Source: Solenopsis invicta
Lineage: Eukaryota; Arthropoda; Insecta; Hymenoptera; Formicidae
Direction of reading: 5' to 3'
Assembly: GCF_016802725.1 (NCBI RefSeq)
Contig: NC_052679.1
Location: 682,001 to 746,000 of the forward strand
DNA length: 64,000 nt
Shown: positions 23,543 through 35,652 of the stretch, in pieces
Layout: the number at the start of each line of letters is the position of its first letter
How positions within the stretch are numbered: the stretch's first letter is position 1
The notes under the pieces: generated by a model
Database searches by the model: none
What the model was told of the DNA's origin: nothing
What the model saw: only the letters and a program-made list of their open reading frames with translations
Made by a program: the position numbers and the translations under genes

Positions 23543-26372
23543 GCGCCTCCGCACGCGCGATTGTACGGTTCTCACGTATGGTTCTCACACACTCGAAAAC
23601 GCGCGCGGAACCGTAAGATAAAAGCATTGGCTGACCCATTACACAGCCGGGACGTTTACACAATCCGGTTGGATCGCCGGCCGTGCGCCTTATGTCCTGC
23701 GGTGCGTGTCGAAACGCGGTGACGACGCCGACGGTCGCGCGGCGTCATATCGGCACCGCGTGATAACCACTTGTCATTAATCATGTTGGCTTCACGTTCG
23801 TCGCAGGACTCCGCGTGCACACGCGGTGTTCCCGCTCGCAGCCGAACTCTCGCAGCCGGCGGCGAGATTGGATACCTCGCGCGAGCCTCCGTTTCTCGAT
23901 CCTCGCTCAAGATTAATTACCGACACTACCGTGTTCAAATTGCTATCAATGGCGCGCCGACACTCGGGACAAGTTTCGAGATGACAATCAAGTTCTGAGT
24001 CAAGCTCTTCAATATCCGATCGCTTCCGGTCTATTATAATTTTCCGACATCCGGCGCACGGACCGGAGCCAATGTACATAGGACGCTTTCGTCGCGCGAA
24101 AATAATTTCTGGTTATCCGCAAATGCGCGCCAAGTGCTCTCCGACCGACGCGCGACGATGGGAAGAGAGGCGGAAGGGATTGATACTATCTCCGTAACAT
24201 GTACCCTGAATTCTATATTTATTTAAAGCGATCATGTATTTTGCACGTTTGTACTGTGTTACAAATGGCAAATACAATCGGGTTAGCGAGGGGGAAGGGG
24301 GGGAAAGAGCGTATCTCATTGCGATTGCATTAATTTCGCTCGTTGGTTAGTTTGCTAGATGCGATATTTACAACGCAAATACGGGGGCGTGTGTGGGTTG
24401 TTAATGAAATCATATTTCGTTGTTCGCTTTGCGAACGTACTCGGGGGAGGGTCGAAATGTCACAGTCTGCCCCCGTGTAACGCGATCGCGATCGTATTCG
24501 CGTTTTTCTTAGCCCCGCGGCCTGTCCCGCGGCGTGAAATCAAATTTCACGTTCTAATCGCGATGAACGATGATACGCGAATTAGTTCACGGTTTTTGTC
24601 ACTTTTCCGCGACGAAAATCTGGTAATTACTTCACGCCGGAAATGACTCTATCGAGCGTTTTGCGAGGTTAATCAGTTCACTCGAGTTCCATTTATCACT
24701 TGCTGATTTCTTTCACCGAAGCGCGCGTAGGATTACCGTCTCGTGTCAGTTTGTCAACGTTACTCTCGTCGTGCTAACGATCGAGGAATTTTGATGAAAC
24801 TTCCCTCCCTCCCTTCTGTTCGTTATTTATTACATCCCGTTATTTATTAAGAGCTTCAATCTCGTAAGAACGCTCTACCGGAAATTTATGGGCCTTATTC
24901 GGCAACGTAACAAAAATCGTCAAGCTTGATTTTTTTTCGATAAACCCAATATATTAATGCTCAGCGTGTCGTTTTCGTAGCGCCGCCGTATAAAGTGGAT
25001 TTATGACTTTAATTTCAATCGCGCGAGATTTTCGTACCGCGCACACGCGTTTGAAATCGTACGATTGAAAAATTCGCCTCGTCCTTAGACTTTTAATTCT
25101 CGTGGTGCGAATATATAGAGACCATAAGATTTACGGGAGGAAAATCCGGGGTAAGGGATTTTAACCGGTAACGAGATTAACGCGGGATTGAATGTACCCG
25201 TATCAAGCGGGCGGAAGGGAGTCGTAAAGTTCAACGGCGCTCTTATTGTCCGAAAATCGATGCGAGTCGCGTTACCTGCGACGGACGCTTAAACGCGCAA
25301 TTTCGCAACGCTTTATTCGCGTCACACACTTTGCGATATGTACCAACTCTCGCGGCGCGGCCAGCTTACCACGGGGCTTGCAACCGTCGCACTTTCTTGG
25401 TGCGTTAATCTCGTTCACATTCTCGGGCGCAGTTTGATTGAGATTTTGCAATACCGATATTCAAGCCAATCTGTCTCTCTTTCTCTCGCGCAATTGTTCG
25501 CGCGCGCCAATTATTCCGGTCTGCGTAATAAGCGGTTCACACAGAGAGACGAGAATACCTCGTTCCACCGTGGCCGGGGTGAGAATCGTCCGCTCGCAAA
25601 AAAGAATGAGGCGTTAAGAGGCGCTTAAAGACGAATTTTCGAGCTGGCTTCTTTGAAGTTCCTGAAGCGTGAACGATCCGTCCATCGATTCGCTTTCTGG
25701 GTTACCACCTGTCGTTCGCCGTGCCGGGATTATGCAAAGTCCCCCGGACTGGCGGTGGACCGCGGAGAAAATGTGTAATTAATCAGCGGATATATTGTTG
25801 AACCGCTTCGTCGTGACGGTTGCGCGCCCGCGCGCCCGCGCGCGTTTTACGACCTTACTACCGCCGCACAAAGAGCGCTGTCACTTTCTCGCGACGCTCT
25901 TTCAGAATACCGGACGATCCTGGGTTACAGATATTACGATCGTTGCGTACAAAGGAAAATGGCGAAAGAGGAAGAAAAAAAAGGACTAAAGAATGAAATA
26001 AAATTAGAAATTTGCGAGAAACGTCGACAGCTGATTTGCTGCATCCTTCTTCCCGGAACCATCACAAGATATCTTTCAAATGATATTAGTTTGACTAACT
26101 TTTATTTTTCTATACGTTGGCAACCGCTCAATTAATTCGAAAAGTGTTTCTAAGCCGAAAAAACTAAGAAATTTTTTAAAAAGTTACAAAGTTGTATGAA
26201 ATTTGTGGAAAATACTGAAAAAAATTTATGTACAAATTCTGAAAAATTACTTTATAAAACTAGTAAAAATTTCTCTCAGAATTTTCCATATAATTTTTCC
26301 AAATTTTTTGGAATTTACATATAATTTTATAACTTTTAGAAAATATCTTATATATTTATACGAATCTTAAAA

Positions 26373-26917
26373 TATTTCAGAATTTAGAATATGAAAAATT
26401 CTTAAAAAAGATGTAGATTTTCTCAGTGCCTTTGAAGGATTTTCAATTCGTATAAATTTTCTGCCAGATTTATTATATAGATGCAGTGTTAGTAAAATGA
26501 CAAAAAAAGACGTAAAAAATTATGAGATATCAAATGTGTCATTGCTCAAGTAATTTTTTTTCTATTATTAGAAACCAATGAATACTAGACTAGAGCTAAT
26601 TAATAAACTTTTAAGCCGCGCTAGATGTACATGCGAGATTTTTTGTATATAATTATAGTGCTAATTACATAATGTTTATGTAATTAGCACTATTATTATA
26701 TGTATACAAAAAATCTCGCAAGTACACCTAGCTTAAAAATATATTAATTAGCTCTAGTTTGGTACTCATTGATTTTGAATCATAATAAGCCTCCAATTCT
26801 ATTGTTACAATTTTAATTAGAAAATTTCTTAGATTTTTTTTATCTTAGAACATTTTTCAGAATTCATATGTATGAACAATTCTAAGAAAAGATGTAGATT
26901 TTCTCAATATTTCTAGA
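26373..26917. repeat. Direct repeat of about 70 bp flanking the hairpin element
   Basis: The segment near 26373-26440 and the segment near 26846-26917 share AAATTCTTAAAAAAGATGTAG-like sequence: both read as TTTCAGAATT, a short variable part, then AAAGATGTAGATTTTCTCA. They lie about 475 bp apart and bracket the palindrome at 26572-26775. Copy divergence is moderate. Confidence 0.55.
26572..26775. mobile_element. Long palindrome of about 200 bp (fold-back MITE)
   Basis: Two arms of about 97 bases are reverse complements with few mismatches, around a 7-base centre (AATGTTT). Key words on the left are CTAGAGCTAATTAAT, GCGAGATTTTTTGTAT and AGTGCTAATTACAT; all recur in reverse complement on the right. 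It has no ORF. It is best read as a fold-back transposable element, and a transcript across it would make a long hairpin RNA. Confidence 0.85.
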
Positions 26918-27850
26918 AAAAAATATGCCAAACCAATATTGTTCGGAACATAGATACCCATAGAAATTATCGTTCCCGTTTTAAATGATTGACAAAGAAC
27001 ATTCATGGCATTTGTTTTACGTGGCCCGTGTGGTTTTTTCTCCCGTGCAAACAAAGCTGACAGACCTTTTTTTCCGTTTTCTTCTGTATTTTTTCGAAAC
27101 TGCTTCTCGAACTGTCGTAAATTGCGTTAACTCCTACTCGCCCGTAGCGACGGCGCGGCGGTGCGACGCGGCGCAGCGGCGGCAAGATCTCTTCAGGAAG
27201 CCGAGGACGGCAAACATTACGCAAACAACGATATGTCGATGTAGTCATCACGTTTGGAGACGCGACGTTCGAACGATAGAAAGTTAAGTGTCCTGTGGGC
27301 ATACAATTACAATAGCTGCGATACGCTCCTGTAATATCGGAGGCACATAAGGATAAGTACAGCGTGAAGAAGCGAGGAAGAGATGAATAGCCTGCCTATA
27401 TAATAGCGCCGTACATGATCATTACAATTGTTGCTACTCATTTCATTCGAGCGCCGCATAAAAATCCCGATCCCCGTGAAGAGATTGCGCAAGGAAGGAG
27501 CGCTGCATACGACCATCGATAAAAAGCGCCAACGGCTCTTTCTTCCTTCTTCCATCGCCGTACAACGTGGGTCAAGCGTTTCGAATGATCGTCGTCCGTA
27601 CGCAGCGGCAACGGAGCTGCGCGCATCGCGACGAAAAATCTGCGCATCGCGGATAGCATGTTTTGCATGTTGAAACAAAAGCCGAGATTAGGGTCGACGT
27701 CTGCGCGGCTCGCGAGAGCCGCGAGTCCTCGGGGAGATCGCGGAAGAGAGGCTGTCGAGGAGGCTCGCAAAAAAAAAAAATTCGTGCGAAAGTTCAGCGC
27801 AGAGCCGTTCAGCGACGTCATCTTAGGGAACGTCGGCGGATTTCGCAAGA

Positions 27851-28532
27851 ATGTGGCCGTGCCGTTTGTCGAGGGAGGAGGAGGAGGAGGACAACGCTCG
27901 GAAGCGGAATCAATTCAGCAAGGACGAACGTATGCATCTGCTGAACGTGATGAGTCAGTATGCGCCACTGCTGGACAACAAGAGCGCGTCGGTGTTTGAT
28001 CGCCGGGTGATCTGGCGCGCGATCGAGCAGGACTTCCACCAGGCGGGTTTCACCGGCAAGACGTCGGCGCAGCTGAAGAAGTACTGGCAGAACTACAAGT
28101 ACCACGGCAGGAGAGCCCAGGCGGTAAAAATCACGCGAGCGCGTCTCTTCTCCGTGTGTCCGTGTCCGACCGATTTCTCGCGAGCGCATGAAATTAGCAT
28201 CGATAGACGCGACCTGAAACTCGCCTCTGCTAAACGACACGCTCCTCTTTCTTTTTCCCTCTTGGTCCCCGAGCCCCGTGTTCGCCTTCGGCTGTCTAGT
28301 TTAGCTTATCGGACCTCTTTCCCTCTGTCTTTCTCTCTTTCTCTCTCGAGATTTGTCTGTTCGAGAGAACTCCGGAGCGGATGAGAATACATTCACGCAA
28401 GATAATAAGTTAGATGCACAACGGAGTTTAACGGTCCTTTAAACATCGCGAAAGAACTACGACTTTCTTCCGATGATCGTTTCCGCTTTTTTCTTTTGTT
28501 TCTTGCGAGAGCGATATTTCATTGAAATCACA

Positions 28533-28570
<38 letters not shown>

Positions 28571-31500
28571 TGACACGCGCTCATGTCAGAATTCTTGAAC
28601 ATTTGCCAATGGTTATTCGAAGCTTCATTTACATCTTCCTCCTCATATTTTCTATCGTGCTGTTATCTTACCATAAACTCGCTGTGCTCTCTCGTGCGAA
28701 ATTGTGCAGGGCGTAAGGAAACACCCGAACGCAACTTCGAAAGACGCGACGGAGGAGCGAGCTCCGCATCCGGAAGTTGCCGAAAACCGCGGTAATCACG
28801 AAATAACGAAGATTGCCAAGGAACCAGCCGCTCTCTGCGTCCCGCCTCACCACGACGCGTCGCCACGGAACGTCGACGAATCAGGATTAGGTCGTCAGCG
28901 TGAAATATACGGGGATAATGGGACGTTCTTCCGGAAATTAAGTGCCACGCCGATCCATCCGACCGGTATGTGCACCTCGCTTATCTCGCGTCCTCTTTAA
29001 GGGAATGTCTCCGTTTTTAAGGCCTCTCGCGGCAACAACGCATCTAATCCGTCCATCGATCTCTTCCGAGCTGTAATTATTCACTTTCGCGAATTAGGGC
29101 GATTTAACGGGACGTTATCGGAAGATGTATTGTCCGAATTACAATATGAAAAGTAAAATGATATAACCGTACGCGTAAACTTCGAAGAAATGTTTTTTAT
29201 CAGTTCTCTGAATTATATTAGTCATTGAATATAATTATATCAATTATTAACTGTTTAAGAAAAATATTAAAATAACAAAACTTTAAAATAATAAATTGCA
29301 AATTAATTGATTACTTTCTAATTTTAAAGATTGATTAAAATATCATTTTTTACTTGAAAATATAATTGAAGCATTTTCTATTCTCTAAATATCTGAATTA
29401 GTAGAATTTTACTGATTTGCGTCATCAGTGACTATTCACTATTTTTTATTGGTCCTGTTCAAGAAGAGAGTACTCTCACTAATCGAATCGGTGCTGTGTA
29501 TTGTCACTGAAAAACGGTGCATATACTACTGAATGAAATAGTTGTAATTATCACTGAAAGCAGACTATTTACTGTCTTTCAGTGAATAACACATTGATTC
29601 CAATTTAGAAAGTACAAAAGCTAAATAAGTCTAAAATTTTTATCTTTGAAGCATTCAATGTAAAAATATAATTTTTTTCAGGAAATAATAAATATAAGAA
29701 CAAAGTAAACTTTTTTATATTTTAAGGATTCAATTAAAGAAAAAAAAAGAAAACATCCGAACTTGTTTAATTCTTACGGGCATTTAATGTTTATTATCCA
29801 TTTATTCCATATTTTATGTTTATCTTTTTTATAACTTGTTTTTAATAATAATTAAAGATGAAGAAGTAAATATTATTTAAAATATAAAGCCATAATTTTA
29901 ACAAAAATATTCTTTTAAATTTTTCTTTGTATAAATTTAATTTTTCTCCGGACATATAATAGGTATATAAACAAAAAAAGATTTAAGATTAATATTTCAA
30001 GGAATCCATTTATAAAAATGAAAAAGTCTCGGAATTTGTTTGATTCTTGCCGAAACAAAATTGTTAACGATGCAACGCTGCTGATGGAGAATGATTTGGC
30101 TCCATAACTAAAAAAAATGGACTCGTTTTGTTTTTGTGGGAAACGCTTCAATTATATTAAATTGTTTTTATTTGTTTATTGACTGGTTCAATATTTTATT
30201 TGCTCGTGCAGTGACTCTACATCGACAGTATTCGTGTAGAATAAAAAGAACCATGACTTTTACTTTGCTTTAACACTCTAACATTAACGTTGTCGTCTTT
30301 ATGGATCTTCCGAAAAAAATATCTAAACTTTTTAAACGCCTAGCGCGTGTCTCGCGACGATAAGCCACTTCTCGCGAAAGTGCTTGGCTGTTTCTAAGAA
30401 GCCCTAAGTTTTATTATGTTTCTTATCCTTATTACGACTCCACCCGCTTATCATCGTTGTCGCTCTAAAGAATATTTCGTGCGCTTCTTTAAACCTGTCG
30501 GGCTCTCGCGAGTCGATAAGCTTCTCCTTTAGACTCGTTCGATCGAGACCGCAGCTGCTTTTATCGAGACTCGATATAATGCGACCGAGTTCTTTATCCT
30601 TTTTATTATTCTACTCGTTTATCGTAAGTGTACCAGAGAGTGTCGTGACTTTCGCCGCGGACCTTTCAGTCCCTTGCGCGGCTACCAACCACGCCATTAA
30701 AAGGGTAGTCTTTCCAACAGCCATCTATCGTTTTACGACTTTATCCGATCGATATATATATGACAGTTTTATTCAGTCCATCTATGTTATGTATAGAGTG
30801 ACGTACTTATGAAATTTTAAATTTTAAATTCTTTTAACGGAATCGCGCATTCTTTTTATAAATTCTAAAAAGTATATTAATCCTCTCTGAAATGCTATTG
30901 TTGGTGAAGTTTTTCCCAAGCCAAATCAAATTTAGTATATTTTTACTATCAAACTTTCAATAGCTTAAAATAGCATTTAGTAAAATTTTTTTTATTAATG
31001 TAGTGTTAGTTTAGTTATTTTAATACCTTCCAAAATAGACATCAAGTAGACATTAAAAAGTATTTTGCAAGTTTTCAATTATGTGAGTGAATTTTTACTC
31101 AAGCGCTAAAACAAGTTTAGTACAGCTTTGTTTTAAAATTTTAATAGCTTAAAATGACATTTAACAATTTTTTTATACGTTAAAATAGTATTAGTTTACT
31201 TATTTTAACACCTTGCAATCTAGATTTTAGATGTAAATAAATAAAGATGAAGTAAACATGAAACGGTATTAAAAATATTTTTAATTATGTAAATGAATTT
31301 TTACTCAGAGTAATGTAGGAAAAATATTAATATAAAAAAGTATGAATATTCTAAAGTTAAAAAAAATAAAAGAAGTTTCAGAAGAGAACAATAGATACTA
31401 CGTAGGTCTTATATAACTTCTAGATTTAAATCCATTTGGAAAAAATCGATCGGGCTCGGAAATCTCGCAGAATAAGAGGTTCTCGAGTGAGGTTTACGAG

Positions 31501-34500
31501 GAGCCAAGGTCATCGGGAGTGATAGACCGTGAACCGGAGAAACCAATAGGCACTGACGTGATAGTATCTAACACCGACGTCTCGGACAATAGCGTGACTG
31601 TGTCAGTGATTTGCCCTGAAAGAACTCCCGAGCTTTTCAGTAAGAATCAGCCGAAAAGAAAACGCGAGGGTGATGTGTCACTCGATAGATTTCCTCTTCA
31701 AAACGACATTTCCTCTGTCACAGGTGAAAGAATTTAATTTCATTTTACTTGACAGTTTTATCAGTGCATTAACTCAATATAGCGATAAAAAATAATAGTA
31801 ATTTGTTATTTTTATTTTGTTACGTTATTTTATTTTTATTACTGTTTGTCATTAGCATGCAAACTTGTTTAATTATATGATAGAGGAAATTTGATTAGCA
31901 CGCTAATAATTTTTTAAAAACTTAATAGAAGAAAAATTAAAGCTTTTATTTTGTTTCAACAATTTAATGTTACAATAAAAATATACACAGAGAAACAACA
32001 GAGAATAACAATGAATTTTTAGTAATAAAAATTTTGGAACTGAATTTTTTATAAATAAAGGGAGAATATTGTATATATATTCTAATGGCATTTCCCTCTT
32101 TATTTGTAAAAATTTCAATTTTTTAATTTTTATTGCTAAAAATGTATCGTTGGGTTTTTCTTGTGTTATACAATTTTTATTACATAATGTTACACTGTAT
32201 GAATATAAATTTGTATTTGGTTATTCTTTTATTAAGTTTATAAAATATTGTTAATGTGCTTATTGAAATTCTTACGCTGCATTTGTGTCATGAAATTTAA
32301 AATAGAAATTTATCGACAAAAAAAGATGTCAACGCTATCTTTTGTCTCAATAAATACGTCTTCGCGATACCCGAATAAAAATATTGCAAGAAGAAAAGTC
32401 GAAATTGCAGACAAATCGTTGGCGTGTTGTTGGCGACAAAAAATTTCATCTCTCCATTTAACCACCAGCTGCAACGTCAAACAAGAAGCACAGAGACGAC
32501 GATCAGTCCATTTTCCCGGCCGCTGCGGGCGCGGCGAAAGGACGCTGCTTCTTGCTGCAGCCCCGACAGACTGATAATCACGGCGAAGTAATTAGTAACC
32601 GAAGGAATGCAATTGAAGCACGCCGGAAATTGGAATCGGCGAGGGAGCAGTCTGCCATTCTGCCGTCGAAACTCGCGTCTCGGGATAAAGTTTCGTGCTC
32701 GGTATCAGCAAAAAAGATTTCTTTAACGACCAAGGAAGACTCGGCGAAAGAAGATTCCGCTGCTCCTGGTATCCGGGACAGGGATGCGACATGCCACAAA
32801 GGGAGACGCGAGGAAATGGCGAAAACTGGCGAGGTCGCGACGTCGCGCAGTCAGCGGGACGATTCCGACGGAACTGCGAATGACGGAGTTGGGAGATCGC
32901 GTATTCCAAATGCGCGATTACGGGATCAGGATGGGACTGACCCGGTCCAATCGGAGCTGCGGGATGAACTGAATTATCGGTTGACGCTGCATGGGTTGGA
33001 AGTATGCGATTCCCCGATCTGCGGGAAAGGGACTCGGTGACTCAGAGAACGATTATGTTGCAGACCGAGGAGAAGCGGCTGAAAGTGAAAATCGCTGAGA
33101 TGGCTATTCAGGAAATTCGATTCAGAATCCGAGCTCTAAACGAGGACATTCGGCGCGCCGACGAGCTGCACGAGTTGCATCTGGCACTTGCGACGGCTCA
33201 AGCGGTAAGTCGAGTCGAATCGCGGACACAAGCGCAAAAGTGCATTCTCCGAGATACTGTCATCCGCAATCAATAGTTCTATTATTTTTTATTTATTTAT
33301 TTATTTTTTTTGTTATATACACACGCCAGTCGCATCATTCGATTTTTCGCGAGAAACCCGATAATCCGATGTCTCGTTCCAGCGAAAGGCTATCGAACAT
33401 AAATCTACTGTAATCGTTAAGGAAAATATTTTTTATGGAAACATATTTCCGTAATACTCTTTTTTTGCAATATTGTTGTATAGATACTTTATAGCATCAA
33501 TATTATGCGCGGAATGCATTTCGTAATTACCCAGATGTCGTTTGAAATTTATTTGTGGTTTTCTCGCAAAAATAAAATTCTTTCAATTTAATATTTACAT
33601 GACAATTTTTTTTCAAAAATGTAGAGAAAATCTAAATAACTTTTTATTCAATATTTTTTGTACGCATGCAAATTAAGAGGACTGCGGGATCAGATTGCTT
33701 GCAAAAATCGTACTTGTCTTTGACAATTTTTTGTAGCGTACTGAATAAATATACAAAAGTGAAATTTTATTAGGAATATTTATACAGTATATAAAAGAGT
33801 AGAAAAAAACTTTTTATTTGACAAGTATACGTATGTATGTATTAGATTATTCCATTTTAATCAATTCAGTCCATTTTCTTCAAAATGATTGATGACAAAA
33901 AATGTTATTCATAAAAATAGACCGTTTTTGAGGGAAACGCATTTATTTATTTCGTCATGTTGTTTCTTTTCTAGATAGAGACATAAAACAATGTGAAGCT
34001 CACTGCCGTTTTCTAAAATTAAATTATACGTTCTTTTTATATAATATGATTTCTAATTATAAAGGTATTAAGGTAAAGTTATCGATAAATCAATAGTTTG
34101 AGATATTTTATATTTTATCGTACCATATTTCGACATAAAATATATAATATAAAATATTTTCGTGATCCCAACTATTGATTTTTAGATAATTATACTTTAA
34201 TACTTTTACGCACAGAATAATGAAATAAATTAATTGATATAAAGAAAACACTATTTTTATTTTTAAAAATGTAATAAAAAAATATGTAATTTAAAAAAAA
34301 TGTAATTCTTTAAAATAAATATATAATTCGCTTTTGTACTTTTACTCAATTCGTTATAAAAAAATGTCAAAAATTTTCAATGTAATTACTTCAGTTCCCA
34401 TAATGTCTACATGGTCAATACCAATTAAAAATACTGCATCACTCCACAAAAAAATACAAACATAAAAAAACAAATATACTTAAGAAAGACGAGATTTAAA

Positions 34501-35652
34501 CAATTAAAAACAAAGGCAAAGGCTAATGAGAGTCAACGCGGTTAACAATGCGCTCAACAACGTCAAAAATTCATTTAGAATTTAGAAGTAACGCTGTGAA
34601 AAACATCACGTTACAGTGAAACGGAATCAATTGTATTTCTATGGATTAAAAAAGTTTTACTGAATTACTATCCGTTGCTTCACGGATTCTCGTTTGGCAT
34701 TTTGGGAGGGATCAAACTATCTCCTCTCATATTATACACGGTGGGAAATTTGCACTTTGGGTTCAGCAAACCGTGAGTGACTCTGTCCGCACACCGAACC
34801 CACGATGTCCTGATATTTCAATTAAATTTTTGTTGTTGGAACTTATTATTAAACTGACGATGACGATGACAAAGAAGAGTCGAAACGTTTGAACTTGTAT
34901 ATAATAAACAAAGAATATATGTCCATTTTTGATGTGTTGTAGGCATTGTTAACCGCGCTGACTCTCATTAGTCTTTGCACTTATTTTTAATTGTATAAAT
35001 TTAAAACATTCTACTTTTTCCGTTATTTCACATTAAAATAAAACACTATTATAACAGCATTAAAATAAGATTTCATAATATTATCATTACGCGTGCATAT
35101 TTTTTTTCTTTAAAGTAACGACTTCCTTGTTTCCATAAGTGATGCAATACTTGATCGGTACTATACAAAGATGAGAAACAGCAATAATTTATTAATTAAT
35201 TGAAGATAAGAATATTTATACTTACTATAAATTTTAGAGGTGACGCATAAATATTTTCTCTTTATAAACAGGATACTCAAAGACTGCATGTTTAAGGATT
35301 ATATAATTCTACAGGAAGGGACAGCAGCTGGAAAGGTTCAAGAATAGGAAAATATGAGAAGAGAAAACAATTGTATGTGCTTGAAGTTATTTTTATTAAT
35401 CGCCATCATATCGCATGTCACGATGTCGTCATTTAGAAAAAACGCATGGGACCATACAAAATAACAATGCGCTTAGATTTTTGTGGTAACCGAGCAACGT
35501 CTCGAGGTCGCGTTATCTGTTTGCATTCGCTCTCTGCTTCCGTTCTTTCCTCTCCTCCTTCTTCTCCCCCTTTTTTGTCTCTGTTGCAGGATCAGAGCAA
35601 GTGCAACCATTACAACGGATCGTCGATCGTACAACAAACTACGGAACAATAA
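27851..35652 (+). CDS. Myb/SANT-like DNA-binding protein with C-terminal coiled coil
   Basis: A likely nuclear DNA-binding protein. Exons are 27851-28123, 28710-28965, 31424-31723, 32469-33001, 33064-33204 and 35590-35652, GT-AG and in phase, giving 521 residues. The start ATG follows an in-frame stop closely. Residues about 18-88 form a trihelical Myb/SANT-like domain (the type found in zeste-like insect proteins), with QFSKDERMHLLN, VIWRAIEQDF and SAQLKKYWQNYK. Next come an acidic/Ser-rich middle, a basic PKRKR (253-257, possible nuclear signal), and a charged helix at about 437-500 (TEEKRLKVKIAEMAIQEIRF) expected to form a coiled coil. A last exon at 35272-35295 also fits in phase and would give 508 residues. 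Intron 4 is only 62 bases. Targets are unknown. The exon chain is inferred from splice sites. Confidence 0.8.
28536..28568. repeat. (CA)16 microsatellite
   Basis: An AC run of about 33 bases inside intron 1 of the Myb-like gene. Confidence 0.97.
28966..31423 (+). other. Intron 2 of the Myb-like gene (2.46 kb)
   Basis: AT-rich intron with donor ACCG|GTATGT and acceptor AACTTCTAG|ATTTAAA; the split codon is Asp177. It contains a two-unit tandem duplication at 30905-31312 and a small CACTGAAAG...CTTTCAGTG hairpin near 29553-29588. No exon-like ORF is visible. Confidence 0.65.
30905..31312. repeat. Two-copy diverged tandem duplication, about 200 bp unit
   Basis: Unit A (about 30905-31100) and unit B (about 31101-31312) share, in order, AATAGCTTAAAAT, CATTTA, a TAGTGTTAGTTTA/TAGTATTAGTTTA word, TTATTTTAA.ACCTT, and ending TGAATTTTTACTCA. 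They are diverged by substitutions and indels. Non-coding. Confidence 0.75.
31724..32468 (+). other. Intron 3 of the Myb-like gene
   Basis: 745 bases, donor CACAG|GTGAAA and acceptor AACCACCAG|CTGCAA. Its centre is almost wholly occupied by the palindromic element at 31966-32195. Confidence 0.6.
31966..32195. mobile_element. Palindromic MITE-like element in intron 3
   Basis: Imperfect inverted repeat of about 230 bp. Left arm words AATGTTACAATAAAAAT, AATTTTTAGTAATAAAAAT and AAATAAAGGGA recur in reverse complement on the right (TCCCTCTTTATTT, ATTTTTATTGCTAAAAAT, ATAATGTTAC). Non-coding, AT-rich. Confidence 0.7.
34059..34210. mobile_element. Palindromic MITE-like element
   Basis: The arms share AAATCAATAGTT (reverse complement AACTATTGATTT), a TAAAGTTATC/GATAATTATACTTTA pair, and outer AAGGTATTA/TAATACTTT words. 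Total about 150 bp with an AT-rich centre. Non-coding. Confidence 0.65.
34493..35008. mobile_element. Non-autonomous DNA transposon with about 75-bp inverted ends
   Basis: The left end (34493-34571) and right end (34926-35008) are inverted repeats sharing CTAATGAGAGTCA, GCGGTTAACAATGC and ACAATTAAAAA. The interior of about 350 bp is more mixed and non-coding. It lies inside intron 5 of the Myb-like gene. The superfamily could not be assigned by eye. Confidence 0.75.

Larger units (their letters stand above)
18881..27850. other. Intergenic DNA between ZP promoter and Myb-like gene
   Basis: This is 9 kb without a supportable exon. CpG-rich blocks at about 20.4-21.1, 23.4-25.9 and 27.1-27.85 kb alternate with AT-rich DNA. 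The last block abuts the Myb-like start and is its likely promoter. The long ORFs in the CpG-rich blocks are open in several frames and on both strands, so they are compositional. Two palindromic elements are described separately. Confidence 0.6.
33205..35271 (+). other. Intron 5 of the Myb-like gene, rich in transposon remnants
   Basis: Donor AAGCG|GTAAGT at 33204/33205. Two candidate acceptors follow, TATAAACAG|GATACT (exon from 35272) and CTGTTGCAG|GATCAG (exon from 35590). The intron carries a palindrome at 34059-34210 and a terminal-inverted-repeat element at 34493-35008. No coding sequence is recognised. Confidence 0.6.

Noticed and set aside
23792..24079. Minus-strand 95-codon ORF with CAGC and CPEC cysteine pairs resembling a zinc-binding motif
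   Set aside because: It lies in a CpG-rich block where both strands are open by composition. The cysteine spacing fits no known finger, and the second half is low complexity. No splice partners found.
27658..27999. 113-codon ORF overlapping the Myb-like first exon in another frame
   Set aside because: It runs through a poly-Lys and poly-Gly stretch, lacks any domain, and the overlapping frame encodes a clear Myb/SANT-like domain. It is probably 5' UTR.
27818..28240. Minus-strand 140-codon ORF opposite the Myb-like exon
   Set aside because: It is the antisense shadow of the coding exon, Leu/Arg-rich, without domain signals.
32552..33040. 162-codon plus-strand ORF treated as its own gene
   Set aside because: It is exon 4 of the Myb-like gene. 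Its apparent end at 33040 is inside a 62-base intron, and its frame extends upstream to a good acceptor at 32468.
33004..33276. 90-codon ORF starting with ATG at 33004 as a separate small gene
   Set aside because: Its helical part joins in phase to the preceding exon and ends at a strong GTAAGT donor, so it is exon 5 of the Myb-like gene.
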